Assembly: GCA_032158125.1 (NCBI GenBank)
Contig: JASKOT010000029.1
Coordinates: 1 to 64,000, forward strand
DNA: 64,000 nt
Reading direction: 5' to 3'
Source: Papiliotrema nemorosa
Lineage: Eukaryota; Basidiomycota; Tremellomycetes; Tremellales; Rhynchogastremaceae
Position numbers and translations under genes: made by a program. A model generated the notes under the pieces. It was given only the letters and a program-made list of their open reading frames with translations, had not been told where the DNA came from and ran no database searches. Numbering within the stretch: the stretch's first letter is position 1; every line of letters begins with the position of its first letter. Shown piece after piece: positions 33,514 to 44,933 of this stretch.

Positions 33514-34525
33514 CTAGTCTGTCGGATGAGATGGGGATCGGAGCTGGTTATAGGCTGACAGCAGCAGCAGTAGCCTGAGCTCTGGACTCAGAGAGAACTC
33601 AGTCGCTTCCCTGGCTTTCCTCGTTTCGCTCAACTGCACTCTGGATGTCGCTAGCTCCGTCTGGACTCTCGCCAACTCTGCAGCCAAGTTCCGCGTTTCC
33701 TCTCGCGCTGCGTCGAGATATGATTTTGTGCTCCTCAGCTCTGCTTGAAGTTCCACCTTTTCCTTGATAGACGCCTGGGAAGTCTGGGAGTATGCAATTG
33801 AGGCTTCATTCAATGCGGTCTGAAGCTCAATGACAGACGAAGCCATAACGCTCGCGAGTTTAGACCTCCTTAAAATCGTCAACTCGCAAGGCATCACTCG
33901 GGGTCGATTCTGGTGACTCACTTCTGACCTCTTCGTTGCTGTCCGACAGGATGAGAGCCTTCCAATACCCTATCGACGCCTCAATCATGCTCTGCTGCAC
34001 TTTTCGTCCATCTTCGGTCTCAGCAGAGAAAGGCGAAAGATCCTGCTCGAAAACGGCAACAATATCTTGCCAGTCCATCTCCCGCCTCTCTCGATCAAGA
34101 ATAGGAGCAGTCGCACCTCTAGGTCGAATGTCTTGGTAAGGGGTCAATGTATCGAGAACACTCGAGCCTAGCTCTTCTTCCAGCTTGTAAGACTTGTTCG
34201 CAAGGGACCAGACCCACCGCCGATGAGCCGCGACTTCGGGTTCGAACAAGTCTGAATCCTCGTGTCCGTACCTATCCTCGTATCTCTCCAAAGACGCCTC
34301 CCAAGTGGCGGGATTACATGCACAGACGGATTTCGAGCAGTTGAAGCACAAGGAAGTCAAGCTCATGCTGTCGAATGCTCCACCGAGGTCTTCGAGGGGA
34401 TCTACACCTTGAGACAACCAACACTCATCCTCACTCGTGTGCTCCTCATTTCCTTGCCTTTCCTTCCCTCGTGAGACCTCCGATTTTTTCATTGCTTGAT
34501 CTTGAGTTCTCTCCGACTCTGGCAT
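33514..34525 (-). CDS. Hypothetical coiled-coil protein, tandem group member 2
   Basis: Exon 1 starts at the ATG at 34525 and encodes an acidic protein. It contains a small Cys cluster (LCFNCSKSVCACNP) that could bind a metal, and a segment ending SMIEASIGYWKALIL. The downstream frame to 33514 is a classic coiled coil (KVELQAELRSTKSYLDAARE and ELARVQTELATSRVQLSETR). A GTGAGT donor at about 33921 marks the junction, but none of the acceptors I tried joins the two frames in phase. So either the intron is unusual or there is a frameshift between the exons. No family is recognised. The YWKAL motif resembles DYWES in the neighbouring gene. Confidence 0.5.
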
Positions 34526-34989
34526 GTTTGCTTATAGGGAGTCCACAGTCTGATGAGGGAGGTATAGCTCGATGCAAGACGTAGACGATATCAATGGGTC
34601 TGAGATATGGCGCATATCTCTGACGGGTTGAGCATCAAAGGAGTGTGCAGAACATTCTCTGCGAGGTGCTGGTCTGCCTCACATAGCACCAGTACAGCTC
34701 CCTTACTCTTGGATAGAGGGCCAGCCCGTTCACATGCTTTGACCCCTTGAAACGTGAGCAACGCATGATGCATACATGTGGAATTTCATCCATGTCATCG
34801 GGTTTGATGTGTGGCTATTGAGGTGATCGAGTACAGTTTGCCATGGCCGTCAGACAGTTGGAATAAAACCACTTTACGAGCTCATCCTTCATCTCTGACG
34901 TGACAGATCTATAATACCAGATCTATAAGACCAGATCAAGACCGTCATTCCAGCAGAATGCGCTGCTGCGCAATTCCTCCCGTGTTAAG
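34526..34989. other. Intergenic
   Basis: About 460 bp between two minus-strand genes. It contains a short direct repetition, ATAATACCAGATCTATAAGACC-like, around 34910-34937. No gene was seen. Confidence 0.4.
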
Positions 34990-35751
34990 CTAATGGGTGC
35001 CTGTGGATCGCTGACACTGACCTTGTGTCGCCTCATCATATCGACGACCCATTTCCTCCATCTCAAATCGCAGTCGACGAATTTCATCTGTCTGCTCCGA
35101 GTTCGTGACTGTCAGCGACGCGACAAGCGATGTTTCTGCCTCGAGCTGGGCAGTAAGCCGTTCAAGATGATCTTCAAAGGCATTAGTCTGCTTGATCAAG
35201 TGCTCCCAGACGGTAAGCAATCTGATCATCAGTCTCTCAGCCGCATAGTGAAATCTTCACCTGGTCCCAACTGATTCGTCTTCGGCCACCCCTGTACTGA
35301 CATCTCGATCGCCATGAAGAGATTTTTCTTGCCACCTGGACTCCCAGTAATCCAGGATTGAGTTGGCCAGAGAGATTCGTAGGCTTGAAAGAAGACCCTC
35401 TACTCCGATTGTTCCTGCGAGAATCGTCTTTGCTCTTCTGAAAAATTGGCACCGAAGCTCCGTGGTCTGAGTAGCAATCTCTGGCGCAAAAGAATCTAGA
35501 TGTCTGTAAATCGGGTTTAGAATCTGAGTGATCTGGCTCTCTTTGCCTTCATCCCCTCTTGCGAGACCCCACAGGATTCGACCCAGATCCTCATCAACTG
35601 GGCGCACAGTTGGACTGTCTGGGTCGCTGAGATGACGCACGAATGACTTTTGCGCCTGATCTCGCCAACCCGAGATGTCAGCGGAGAAGATGGGAACAGC
35701 GGTGTCCCCTCGACCGTTTGTGACTGTTACATCCAAGGATTCACCTAGCAT
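34990..35751 (-). CDS. Hypothetical coiled-coil protein, tandem group member 3
   Basis: Two exons join across a 43-nt intron (GTGAAG donor, TGATCAG acceptor at about 35229-35271), giving roughly 235 residues. The N-terminal part is helical (ISGWRDQAQKSFVRHLSD, QILNPIYRHLDSFAPEIATQ, SLRISLANSILDYWESRW). The C-terminal exon is a coiled coil (LIKQTNAFEDHLERLTAQLE, EIRRLRFEMEEMGRRYDEAT). The overall layout, helical N-terminus plus C-terminal coiled coil, matches the gene at 33514-34525. No family is recognised. A TATA box lies about 50 bp upstream of the ATG at 35751. Confidence 0.6.
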
Positions 35752-35799
35752 GATTTGGATGAGAGAGGAGTGTTGGTGAACATCCTTCCCGTCGGGCTG

Positions 35800-35807
35800 T
35801 TTTTATA
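35800..35807 (-). promoter_or_regulatory. TATA box of the 34990-35751 gene
   Basis: The minus strand reads TATAAAAA about 50 bp upstream of the ATG. Confidence 0.5.
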
Positions 35808-36502
35808 GGCTGTTTTGTGGGTTGCGGCCGTCGACTTGGGCGATCGCGAGCAGTCTCCGGGGTAAAAGGAAAGACATGCAATAGCGCTAGCGACTCTCAC
35901 ACAGACATAAACTTGACACTTGCTGTCAGCTTCTCGTGCGTTCTCTGCGAGCGAGCGATCGAGCGATCATATTACACGGACCAAACCTCATTCTCATCGG
36001 TTCAGGGCATTCCGCCACAAAGGGTCATCTGGTGACGTGTCATTCTGGGTCGAGGCTTGATTATCAGATTATCAGCGGTCCTTTCCTTCCGAAAAGTTCA
36101 GAAGCTCTCTCTTCTTCCCACTCCTCCTTCGTTAGCCTTACACATAGTAAGTCCCTTCTCCTTATCCTGTCGGGCGAGGATACAGGCCCGATTGTGACAT
36201 GGAAGACCTCCCCCCATCCCTATCCTGGATGATGATACCGATGACGAGACCAACAACCTCTTCATGTCTGCACTTTTTCGCTCGTCTTCTGCCCGGTCAC
36301 CTCTCTGATTCTTCTCGTTTTGGGAGGATGAAGGGATGGGGACCAGGCATCATAGTCGACGAGTGGGAGAGTGTAGATCGAGTGGCTGGGTGTCGATTCT
36401 AAACTAGTTTGGCGACTTTATATCTGACCTCTTCTATCTCTTAATTCTTGTCCTCACGTTTCGCTTTTAAGGTTGTCCAAAACCGAGCTGACAGATTAGG
36501 AC
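35808..36502. other. Intergenic between divergent genes
   Basis: About 700 bp upstream of TSR4. It contains a near-repeat CGAGCGAGCGATCGAGCGATC at about 35946-35968. No gene was seen. Confidence 0.4.
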
Positions 36503-37901
36503 ATGTCGGCCTCACCTTCGAGCTCGGAGATCTCCTTACCGAGCTCTAACGTACTACTCGCAGTACCCGATGGTCCTATAGCCAATGATTCTCCCGATGC
36601 ACGATCTTCTCTCGTCTCCCTTATAGGCGGATACCCAACTTTTCCTCATTTCCCTTCCTCTGCCAAAGCACCGGAAACAATCCGATGCGGAGTATGTCAC
36701 GCGCCTATACCTCTTTTAGCGCAGGTGTACTGCCCGCCCGAAGGCGGTGAGAATGACAGGACGATATACGTCTGGGCGTGCCCGCGACCTAGCTGTCAGA
36801 GGCGAGACGGAAGTGTTCGTGCATTCCGAGCTTCTGTCAGGAACGAGGAGTATGCACGGGACGCTGAGGAGAAAAGAGCAGCCGCTGAGAAGGCTGCAGC
36901 GGAAGAAAGGGAGAGATCGAGAAAGAACCCGTTCAGTGTACGTAGAGTGTTGCATTTCGAGTTGAACTTGAGGGCTCATTGTTGTAGATGTCGGAGACTG
37001 CTGGATCGTTTTTGTTCGGTTCAAGTCAACCTCTCTTTGGTGCTGCTGCTTCAAATCCATTCACGCCGCAATCTTCGGGCGCGGCACCCGACATTTCAAA
37101 ACTTTCTCTGGAGCCAACTGCCGGCCCGTCCACCTCTACCACTCTAGCACCACCTCTACCCGCGTATCAACCTTCCCAATATCTGACTACCCTCGACGAG
37201 TACCTGCCAGATCCCGAAGACGTCGAAATGGACGACGATGATGAGGAGGAGGAAACGGCAGGAGGGAAGGATGAGTGGAGGGATGCTCGATGGGAGCAAC
37301 TTTTACCGGGGCACATTGATGAGGTGTTTGAGCGATTTGTCAGACGTCTACAAAACGCCGACAGTGCATCAAATCAAGTCTTGAGGTGAGTCTGCAGCTT
37401 CTCTAGCTGATGTCAAACTGACTCGTCAGATACGAACTGGGAGGTGTTCCGTTGCCTTACTCTTCCCGATCACCATTATACCACCGATTTTTCCCCGACG
37501 CTCCCACCACAAAGACGCCGGACGAAGAAGAAGAACCCGACTTTGCTCGGTTCTATTCCGCTACTTCCGTTCCCACTTGTTCCCAATGCGGCGGAAAGAG
37601 AGTATTCGAACTGCAACTGGTTCCTTCTCTCATTTCAGTATTGCGACCTGACACAATCACCACCACGGGCGCTGCGCCACCCAAGAAATCAACCCAACAG
37701 ACCGAAGAGGAACGACGCAAGGAGTTGACTTTACTTGCGAAAGGGTTGAAAGGGGAAAACGGAGAGAAGGCCGAAGTGGGTGAGATGGAATGGGGTAATG
37801 TCATGGTGTTTGGTTGCGAGAAGGATTGTGTTGGATTCAGCGAGGAATACGTTGCCGTGGAATGGGAAGCTCAGCTGGCGCAAGTCGAAACCAAGGCCTA
37901 G
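36503..37901 (+). CDS. TSR4: PDCD2/TSR4 family, 40S ribosome maturation factor
   Basis: Tsr4 and PDCD2 are dedicated chaperones of ribosomal protein uS5 (Rps2), needed for 20S pre-rRNA processing in the 40S pathway. The N-terminal zinc-binding region has IRCGVCHAPIPLLAQVYCP and VWACPRPSCQRRDGSVRAFR. The C-terminal PDCD2_C domain has QVLRYELGGVPLPYSS, ATSVPTCSQCGGKRVFELQL and a terminal WGNVMVFGCEKDC block in which Cys pairs recur. Between them is a charged helix (EEKRAAAEKAAAEERERSRK) and an acidic linker. Introns are at about 36939-36988 and 37386-37429. The start at 36503 follows an in-frame leader without other ATGs and gives about 430 residues, normal for the family. Confidence 0.9.
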
Positions 37902-38250
37902 TGTGGCAGTATGCAAGTCCAACGACAATATGTCTCCTAAAACCAAAAGTGCATTCACACGCTTCATGTGAGCGTGTGAAGAATGTTCATACTGACTGTT
38001 CAATACTGACTGCCCTTCTTTGAGGTCAGACTCGACTTCGCGCTCTGCCGATTGAGCCCCCTTTGTCTGCCGTGATCAGGGGTAGTAGTCGTCGATCTCT
38101 TTTGTCAGGCATCCTTTCACTTCTTGGGAAGTTGTACAATGTGTGAGAGATGTATGAATACAGCTTTGTGCGACTGGTCAACTTCCCTTCACATACCAGT
38201 AAGCGTGGTACTGAATTAGCATCGGAGTCTCATATCGGGCTTGAAGCACT
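37902..38250. other. Intergenic
   Basis: About 350 bp. It contains a small inverted repeat, TTCACACGCTTCATGTGAGCGTGTGAA at about 37954-37980, which may form a hairpin 3' of TSR4. No gene was seen. Confidence 0.45.
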
Positions 38251-40066
38251 ATGGAGGTCTATGTGAGTTTTGAAAATCGAGAAAGTAGCGTTGAGAGATA
38301 TTGACGCAGTGATAGATCGACGACCAGTCACCTCAAATCGTATATTCTGGACCGGGTCCAGGGTGGAGACGCGATTCCACAGGGGGTATGTTGTTATGGT
38401 CTGGTCTGTCATAAGTTGGCGATTTATGGTTTAGATGCGAAAATTGTTCAGTATCTGAGTAACACCTTTTCGGCAACATGGACAGAGGTGAGTAGGTCTC
38501 ACTACGATGGGTACAAGATGACTGATCATCTAGGATGATATGGCGGAGATCACCTTTCGCGGTGTTGGTATCACGGTCATTGGTGCTAAACGCGACAATC
38601 ATGGTGTCTACACTGGTGAGACCTTGCGATCCAAATGATGTGGAGGATCGTTGCTGATCAGCTTCAGTCAAACTCGACGGGAAAGACGCTGGATCGTACT
38701 CTTCCTACAGCGAGGTGGACACGATGCAAACGGTGCTGTACTCAGTGGCGGATCTCGACCCTGCTCAACCGCACGTTTTGGTAACTCCCCTCTTGAGCTT
38801 GGTCAAAGCAATTGCTGAGGTTCAGCAAATCACAAATAAGCCCAGTTTGACCACCCCCAAACCCAAAGGCGACAGTCAGTCTGCATCGAAATGGTTAGAT
38901 ATAGACGGGATGATCATCACTGGTCAAGCGTGAGTTGCGGCTCCACCACCCGCTCGCAGCCTGCCACTAAGTATGGCGAAAAATTGATAAAGCAGGAAAG
39001 GAGTAGTCGTCACGACTATTTACGATGACTGTGACGACGCGTTCGTCTATTCGGACCAGTGGATTCCCCGGAATCCAGCTCTGGCGTCGGATCGTAGATA
39101 CGCGAATACCTCTCATGGTACGACGACGAACGGTCAATATGTCGATTTCAAGTAGGTTTATCTCCATCATGCTACTGTGAATCATTGAGCTGAGAGATTC
39201 AGATTCACCGGATCTAGCGTGCAGATTTTTGGAGCGCTGAACGTCGATCATGGGAATTATTCGATCATACTCGATGGAGCGGCACCTGCGACTTACGATG
39301 GGAAAGGGTACCGCTTTTCAGGCAACACCTCATGTAGGTACCTCATAATAGTAGCATCTACCTGTGCTGAAGGGTAGTATATGTGGCGACTAGCCTAGAA
39401 GAAGGTCCGCACACTGTCCGCTTGACAAATTTGGGCGCGGACGGACAATGGCTGGATGTCGATTTTGCCGTTGTCAACTCTACGACGCCTGCCGCAAATA
39501 TTTCGAATGTTCCTGTCACCTCAACGTCCTCCACAGTCCTCACAGGGAGCTCAAGTACCTCTACCATACTTGGAGCACCGTCGACGAGCCTAGAAGTAGT
39601 TCCCTCGCCCAATTCAGAAGCTGATCGTCCCCTCACCGCCGCTGTGTCCGGAACTGGCGCATCCGAGACGCAATCACGCTCTGCCTCGAGCAACAACCAC
39701 TCGCCCATTATCGCCGGAGCGGTATCTGGTGCTCTGATCCTTCTTTTCCTTTTGTTGCTTTCGACTTTCGTATACAGACGACGGAAAAGGCGGCAAGCAG
39801 AAAGAGACTCCATGACCGATTTTTTCACGCCACACGATTCCCGCGATAGCCTGTATACAATCGAGAAGAGCGGTATAGTGCATGCAGTACAGAAGAAGGG
39901 GGGTCAAGCATGGATCCAAGACCTTACATCTCCTCCTCGGAAAGCGGCAACAAAGGGTTTTGCAGCTAGGACGATCAGTACTTGGTCGAGAACATCTTAC
40001 AATACGACAGTGGCGGGTCAATCGCCTTTTACCCAGGGTTTGGGGAGTTCAAGGGGGAGACGGTAG
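38251..40066 (+). CDS. Type I-like membrane protein with two beta-sandwich repeats and mucin-like stalk
   Basis: Many basidiomycete genomes carry this surface-protein architecture. The chain opens near residue 3 with YIDDQSPQIVYSGPG. It then has an ATWTEDDMAEITFRGVGITV segment with GVYTVKLDG, and a second copy of the same fold (FTGSSVQIFGALNVDHGNYS). A Ser/Thr-rich stalk follows, then one membrane helix (IIAGAVSGALILLFLLLLST) with a VYRRRKRRQ stop-transfer. The cytosolic tail is basic and Ser/Thr-rich. At least six short introns were placed by phase, for example GTATGT...TTTAG at about 38378-38424. The odd point is that no signal peptide precedes the first repeat in this model, so either an upstream exon is missing or the N-terminus is truncated. 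The ligand is unknown. Confidence 0.75.
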
Positions 40067-40179
40067 CACTTTACTCATGCATAATCTCTCGCATGTCCAA
40101 CTCGAATGCTACCCCGTGTTCTCCATGTCGTCGGTACGTCGTTCCGCCTGAAAGCTCCGATTCCGCCATCGCATCGAAC

Positions 40180-40875
40180 TCACTGCTGCTCAGAGCCGCA
40201 AATCTCGGGACCTTGGACTTTGTCTCTGGCGGCTTTTCTGATAGCCTCGGTGACTTTGCCCGCATCTCCAGTAAGATGTGTCCAGTCCGTCTTGTGTCCG
40301 GGGAAATCGACTGCATGCCAACTAAGAAATCAGTAGCGCCTGGGAGGTGAAGCCTATTTACTTGTACGCAGCCTTTGACATCTCCACAGAATTTGGTTCT
40401 GCGCTTGCCGATAAGAGACTGCCGACTTGCGTCTCAGACCATTTCTTCCAGGCTGCAGTGTTTGGCTCAGCATCTGAGCCTTGGATTCGCTGCTCAACGA
40501 TCCACCTATTGTAAGTGCTGATAAACTGTACATGTGGCAGCGACCGTTCGTGTCAATTCCACCATGGAACACTCACGAGGCGATTTGAGTATTGGATAGT
40601 CCAAGGGATTTGACCTGCGCAGTCAGCCCCTCGCTAGTGTGACAGCCTCCAAAGACTGTGATCGAATTCTTGAGAAAGAGACATTTGGCTTGATAGCGGG
40701 AGTGATGGTTAAAAATGGCGAGAGAATCGATAGTGGTCAGTACAGCGTCCCCTCCCTTCGTTTGTACCATTGGTGTAGCGTCACAAGCGGGATTCAAAAT
40801 CACACACAAGTCCGCACACCTGCGTTGTCCTTTATGAGTTGCGTGTTGACAATAATCTGTTTGTTCTATACGCAT
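40180..40875 (-). CDS. Small hypothetical protein, minus strand
   Basis: The C-terminal exons are well supported. One encodes WIVEQRIQGSDAEPNTAAWK and a following KAAY end. A GTAAAT...TTCTTAG intron then leads to WHAVDFPGHKTDWTHLTGDA and VTEAIRKAARDKVQGPEICG, with the stop at 40180-40182. Upstream, QVKSLGLSNTQIAS joins to this across a GTGAGT...AATAG intron in phase. The frame is open to an ATG at 40875, but that N-terminal part is Cys-rich and less convincing, so the true start may lie near 40700 or 40820. The product is about 180-200 residues. No family is recognised. It is convergent with the membrane-protein gene, whose stop lies 110 bp away. Confidence 0.5.
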
Positions 40876-41099
40876 GACTTGTAAGCCTGATATGCCTGAG
40901 AGCGACGGGGTCGCAGGATCAAAGGATCTCTGTTCTGCGAGTGGTGTCTTGGCTGTCTCATCACGACTGAGGCGTCGTGGGTAGGCACGTCAGCTCATGG
41001 GAAACATTGGCTAAGACCGGAGAGTGGCGTTGAGACACGGGGTTACACTCGGAGCACGCGCAATAGGTAAGGCGAGTATGTATTATCTTAGAGGTCATC

Positions 41100-42557
41100 T
41101 CATGACACTAATCTCGTCGGGTCCATCGAGAACTGCTTGAGACTCCAAAGTGCAATTCGCCTATCTTTACCCCCACTCCCGAGCCATCTGGACCTTGGTC
41201 CTATACCTCCTTGCCCATCCTCGTCGTCGGAATCTTCGTCTTCCTTATTGCCCAGTTCTATGGTGCTAGCTTTGTCTGTCTCCGCCTCTCGACCATGCGG
41301 CTCTGGGCTGGCAAATGCGAGAGTGTGGACTGTCTCACGATGATAAGCCAGCGTGCCGAGAGGTTTCAGTGATGCAGCTGAGAACAAACGTATTCTTGTA
41401 ATCAGCATGGCGCGTACAGGGAGCGATATTGTCAACACACTTGCCATCCCATCCTCCTACAGCCACAACCTGCCCATCGGATGAGACAGCAATAGAGGCG
41501 TTGCCGATCTGGCCCGTCGAGAATGACTTGATTGCATTAGGGTCTTTGCCGAGAACGATGATGGATTGGTCGACAGTGGTTATCGGACGCAGGTCGTATC
41601 GCACGACCAAATGATCTGCAGATACAGTGAATGCGCGATGCAGATTATGGTCTACCGCCATGGCCATGACTGTTGTTCAGCTGTGCGATGGATTATGGCT
41701 CGTCGAGACCTACTGGCTTCATTGTGTCCTTTGGCTTCCCAGACTTTGTGCCATAGTTTGGGACCAGTAGACATCCTTGCATCCCATGTCTCTCGCCATC
41801 CTTCTTCATTACCTTCTTCCGCGGACGAGGTGGACCCAGGTTCCCGTCCACAACGCCACACTTCCACTCTTCCATCCTCAAAACCCATAACACCAGTCAG
41901 GCGTCCGTAACCATCAAAAGCGAGATGTATGCCCATAACGATCCCGGTCCTGCCCGCATCGGGTATTATTGATTCAGTATTGGCGGATTTGACTTTAGGC
42001 GTGTAATTGATCGAGGCGTGTAGTCGCTGTTTACTTGGAAGAAGGTAAATATCGACCAATTCGGAGTCGACTAGATTGGGCACGGCCAGTAGAGCTTCAT
42101 GCTGTACATCCTTTCCCTTTAGACTTGAGGTCGAAGGGATCAAGGGACACAGGGAGAAACGGCAGAAATTCAGAGCATTCGTGGTCAAGGTTGATTTGAT
42201 TGATGGAGGAGGTCGAGAAGGTCCGGGTCCATTGGAGAGCGCACCATGAGTCGATGTTGGGTCATAAAAGTGAATCAAATTGTCTCTTCCATGACTAGCT
42301 GTTGCATCAGTATACATGCTGAGCCAGACAGGAAACTCTCACCTGATCAAGCTGCCGTTCCATTCTTGGAGTGTCAGGATTCCACCTTCATGTGCTCTCC
42401 AACTACTGACAGTCCGCCTTGACCTCAAGTCGGTGATACTGATGTTTCCATCTTGATCCCCAGCATAAACCAGTGTATTCGAGGGATTGAACGTTATAGC
42501 GGCCAAGGGCGATGCATGGGACCGCAGTATATGGAAGGGTGTCGGAGCGGGTGCCAT
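41100..42557 (-). CDS. ASA1: ASA1, ASTRA-associated WD40 protein
   Basis: Asa1 is part of the ASTRA/TTT machinery, which helps mature PIKK kinases and chromatin regulators; GNB1L is its animal relative. The N-terminus has the family opening PFHILRSHASPLAAITF, followed by NTLVYAGDQDGNISITDLRS and VSSWRAHEGGILTLQEWNG. The next block begins SHGRDNLIHFYDP. The long middle exon carries LLAVPNLVDSELVDIYLLPS and GVMGFEDGRVEVWRCGRE. The C-terminal exon ends with GSGGKDRRIALWSLKQF, the usual last blade. Introns lie at about 41640-41700, 41380-41440 and 42318-42345. I chose the ATG at 42557, matching MAPAPTPFHIL. The frame remains open upstream, but that part is low-complexity. Confidence 0.86.
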
Positions 42558-42826
42558 GGGGTGAGGGTGGTTGACCAAGGTGCGAAGTTGGAAAGAGTGG
42601 ATTTGTAATGACCTCCGAGTCTCATTACAAACTGACTTGTAATCAGCTTGATTAGAAACATCAGATCTGGTTCGTCCTTGGGATCTGCGGTGACTACCTC
42701 TGGCCAGAGGTAACGCTGGGCAACCCCTTCCCACTGCTCCCACATTGTCATCCGACGAGAAAGGTGGACCGCAAGTCGTGTCAGTAATAGCACTCATCGT
42801 CGCTGTGATCCACGCGCTAGCCTGTC
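42558..42826. promoter_or_regulatory. Divergent promoter between ASA1 and the CDF transporter
   Basis: A 269-bp interval separates opposite start codons. No TATA box was seen. Confidence 0.4.
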
Positions 42827-44933
42827 ATGCCGGCACACAGCATCCAACCCTTCTCGACCAGCCTCCACCCCAACCCCAAACGGGTCCTTTCCTCTCCACA
42901 GCGCATAACGCTCTCACCTCGACTATCAGCTACTAGCATCCACTTCTCAGATGCCTCCGAGAGTTCGCGGCGTGCAAGTCTAGGTCTCGAGGCGAGATTG
43001 CGAAAACGAGGCTTGACACTGGAAGAGGTGGAGGATTATGGACTGGTCGATGAGAATGAGCATAGCAAGCTGTTTGAAAGGATCCCCATCAGCGATGAAG
43101 ATATTGGAAAGCTGCCGAGGAAGGTGAGCTCGAGTAATGACCATAATACGGTGGTATGCTCATCCCAAAGTTGAGGCCGTATTACAGGAGACTGGCAGAG
43201 ATACATGCGCACTACCTCGAAGTCGAGGCTCTCCTCGCTGGAGAGATGGCTTCGACCATTGCGAAATCGTTCGAGGCCAGCAAGCACCATCCTAGAAGCA
43301 GACCGTCGAGGCTTGATCTGAATGCCGACCACTCCCAGAGCCCCGCTCGCAAGGATCTGCCTAGAAGCGGAAATGGCCAATCTGATAGGGAGAACGAGGT
43401 GGACATTGGTGATTCAGAAGAGGCAAGCGAGACAACGGGCCTGCTGGGCATCTCTGAGAAGGAGGACAAGAGAGAGAGGATAGCAAAGATCGCCTTGAAC
43501 GGTAAATCTCCTCGGGGAATAGTAGCTGACCGACAGTGAACACCGTGGTCAACGTGCTCCTAGTCGCTGCGAAAGCTGTTGCTGTCCTTTATTCATCGTC
43601 AATATCCCTCACGGCCTCTCTAGTCGACTCTGCATTGGATCTGTTAAGCACTTTCATCATCCTCGGAACCAGCTGGGCCATCGGTGTCAAAACCAATGCA
43701 CACCTGGTATGTGCAACGCCGTGCCAGAATAGGCTCTGAGAAGCAGTATCCAGCAGGAAAGCGACGGTTTGAGCCCCTGGGCGTGGTGGGTCCGCTTGTG
43801 CTGCGTGTGACGTCTGCTTATTGTCTCAGCTCATCTTCTCCGTCGCCATGATCGCGTCCTTTGTGCAGGTCTTCATCGAGTCATTCGAGCGGGCCATTGG
43901 TCGGGCAGGCGAACCACCCGTAGAGCTCAGCTGGGTTGGCATGGGAACCATGCTCGCTACAATCGGAGTCAAATCTGTTCTGTGAGCCTTCTGTCTATAC
44001 TGTCTCCGGCTTACTGACGACGACAGGTGGGCCTGGTGTTCTCGTATACCGTCGTCCGGGGTGCAGGCGCTCGCGCAAGATGCCGAAAACGACGTTTGGT
44101 TCAACATCATGTCGCTTTCATTCCCTGTCAGTGGACGTGAAAATCAGTCTATCGACTTGACTGACAATCAGTGGGTTGGTACAAGACTGCGCTGGCCGCT
44201 GCTTGACCCTATTGGGGGCATGGTTCTGTCTACATACATCATCGTGGAATGGATCAAGACTCTTCTGCAGAATTTCAGCAATTGTATGGATGAAGCTTGC
44301 CATTTCTTCAGCTGATACAGCCAGTGTCCGGAAGATCAGCAGAATCTGACCAGATAACTCGAGTGCTTTACCTCGTGACCCGATTCAACCCAGTCTTAGA
44401 GATCGGAGATGTCGAGTGCTACCATATTGGGTCAGTGCCGGCCCTCATTTTGCAGGGCAGACCGCTGATGGGTAGAGACGAGCTCATCGTGGAAGTAGAT
44501 GTGATCTTGCCGCAAACAAGTACCCTGCATTTCGCTCATGATGTGGGCGAGACCATTCAGTGTGTTCTCGAAAGGTGAGCAGCGCAAAGTTGAGCTCTCG
44601 CAGCATTGTTGACCTTGCAGCCTGGACGGGGTTCTACGAGCCTACGTTCAGTGAGTGCTCTCTTGATGCGGTAGGATGATGGTTGACGGCACCAGCTGTG
44701 ATTATTCAGCTTTGAACCCTCCACAGCACACCTCCCGACTACCCGCGACGACGCCCTCAAAAATCCCATCAAAACTTAGTAACGGCTATGGCGCAAATGG
44801 GCAGACGTCTTCAGCCAGCACTAGCAGCAATGATGACTCCTCGGGATCAGCTACTCCGCGTCCGAAGTATCTAGACTCGACCACTGCTATGGCTCCGGGA
44901 GTGTCGGCGCAATCAGGCAAAATCACTGCTTAA
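42827..44933 (+). CDS. Cation diffusion facilitator (CDF) metal transporter, Mn/Zn-type
   Basis: CDF proteins export divalent metal into organelles by proton antiport. The N-terminal ~200 residues are cytosolic and Ser-rich, with an RPYYRRLAEIHAHYLEVEAL motif like that before the membrane domain of fungal MTP8-11-type manganese transporters. Membrane helices follow: VNTVVNVLLVAAKAVAVLYS, SLVDSALDLLSTFIILGTSW (carrying the family DSxxD metal site), RRFEPLGVLIFSVAMIASFV, LSWVGMGTMLATIGVKSVL, AQDAENDVWFNIMSLSF (the second DxxxD site) and DPIGGMVLSTYIIVEWI. The cytosolic C-terminal domain shows the alpha-beta fold (VDVILPQTSTLHFAHDVGET). At least eight short introns interrupt the gene. The final exon is a disordered Ser/Thr tail. 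Metal specificity cannot be read from the sequence. Confidence 0.88.

Noticed and set aside
39358..39828. Minus-strand frame opposite the membrane-protein gene
   Set aside because: It is the antisense shadow of the Ser/Thr-rich stalk and membrane helix.
42558..42797. Upstream extension of ASA1
   Set aside because: The frame is open, but the residues are low-complexity and family members begin close to the conserved HILRSHASP segment.
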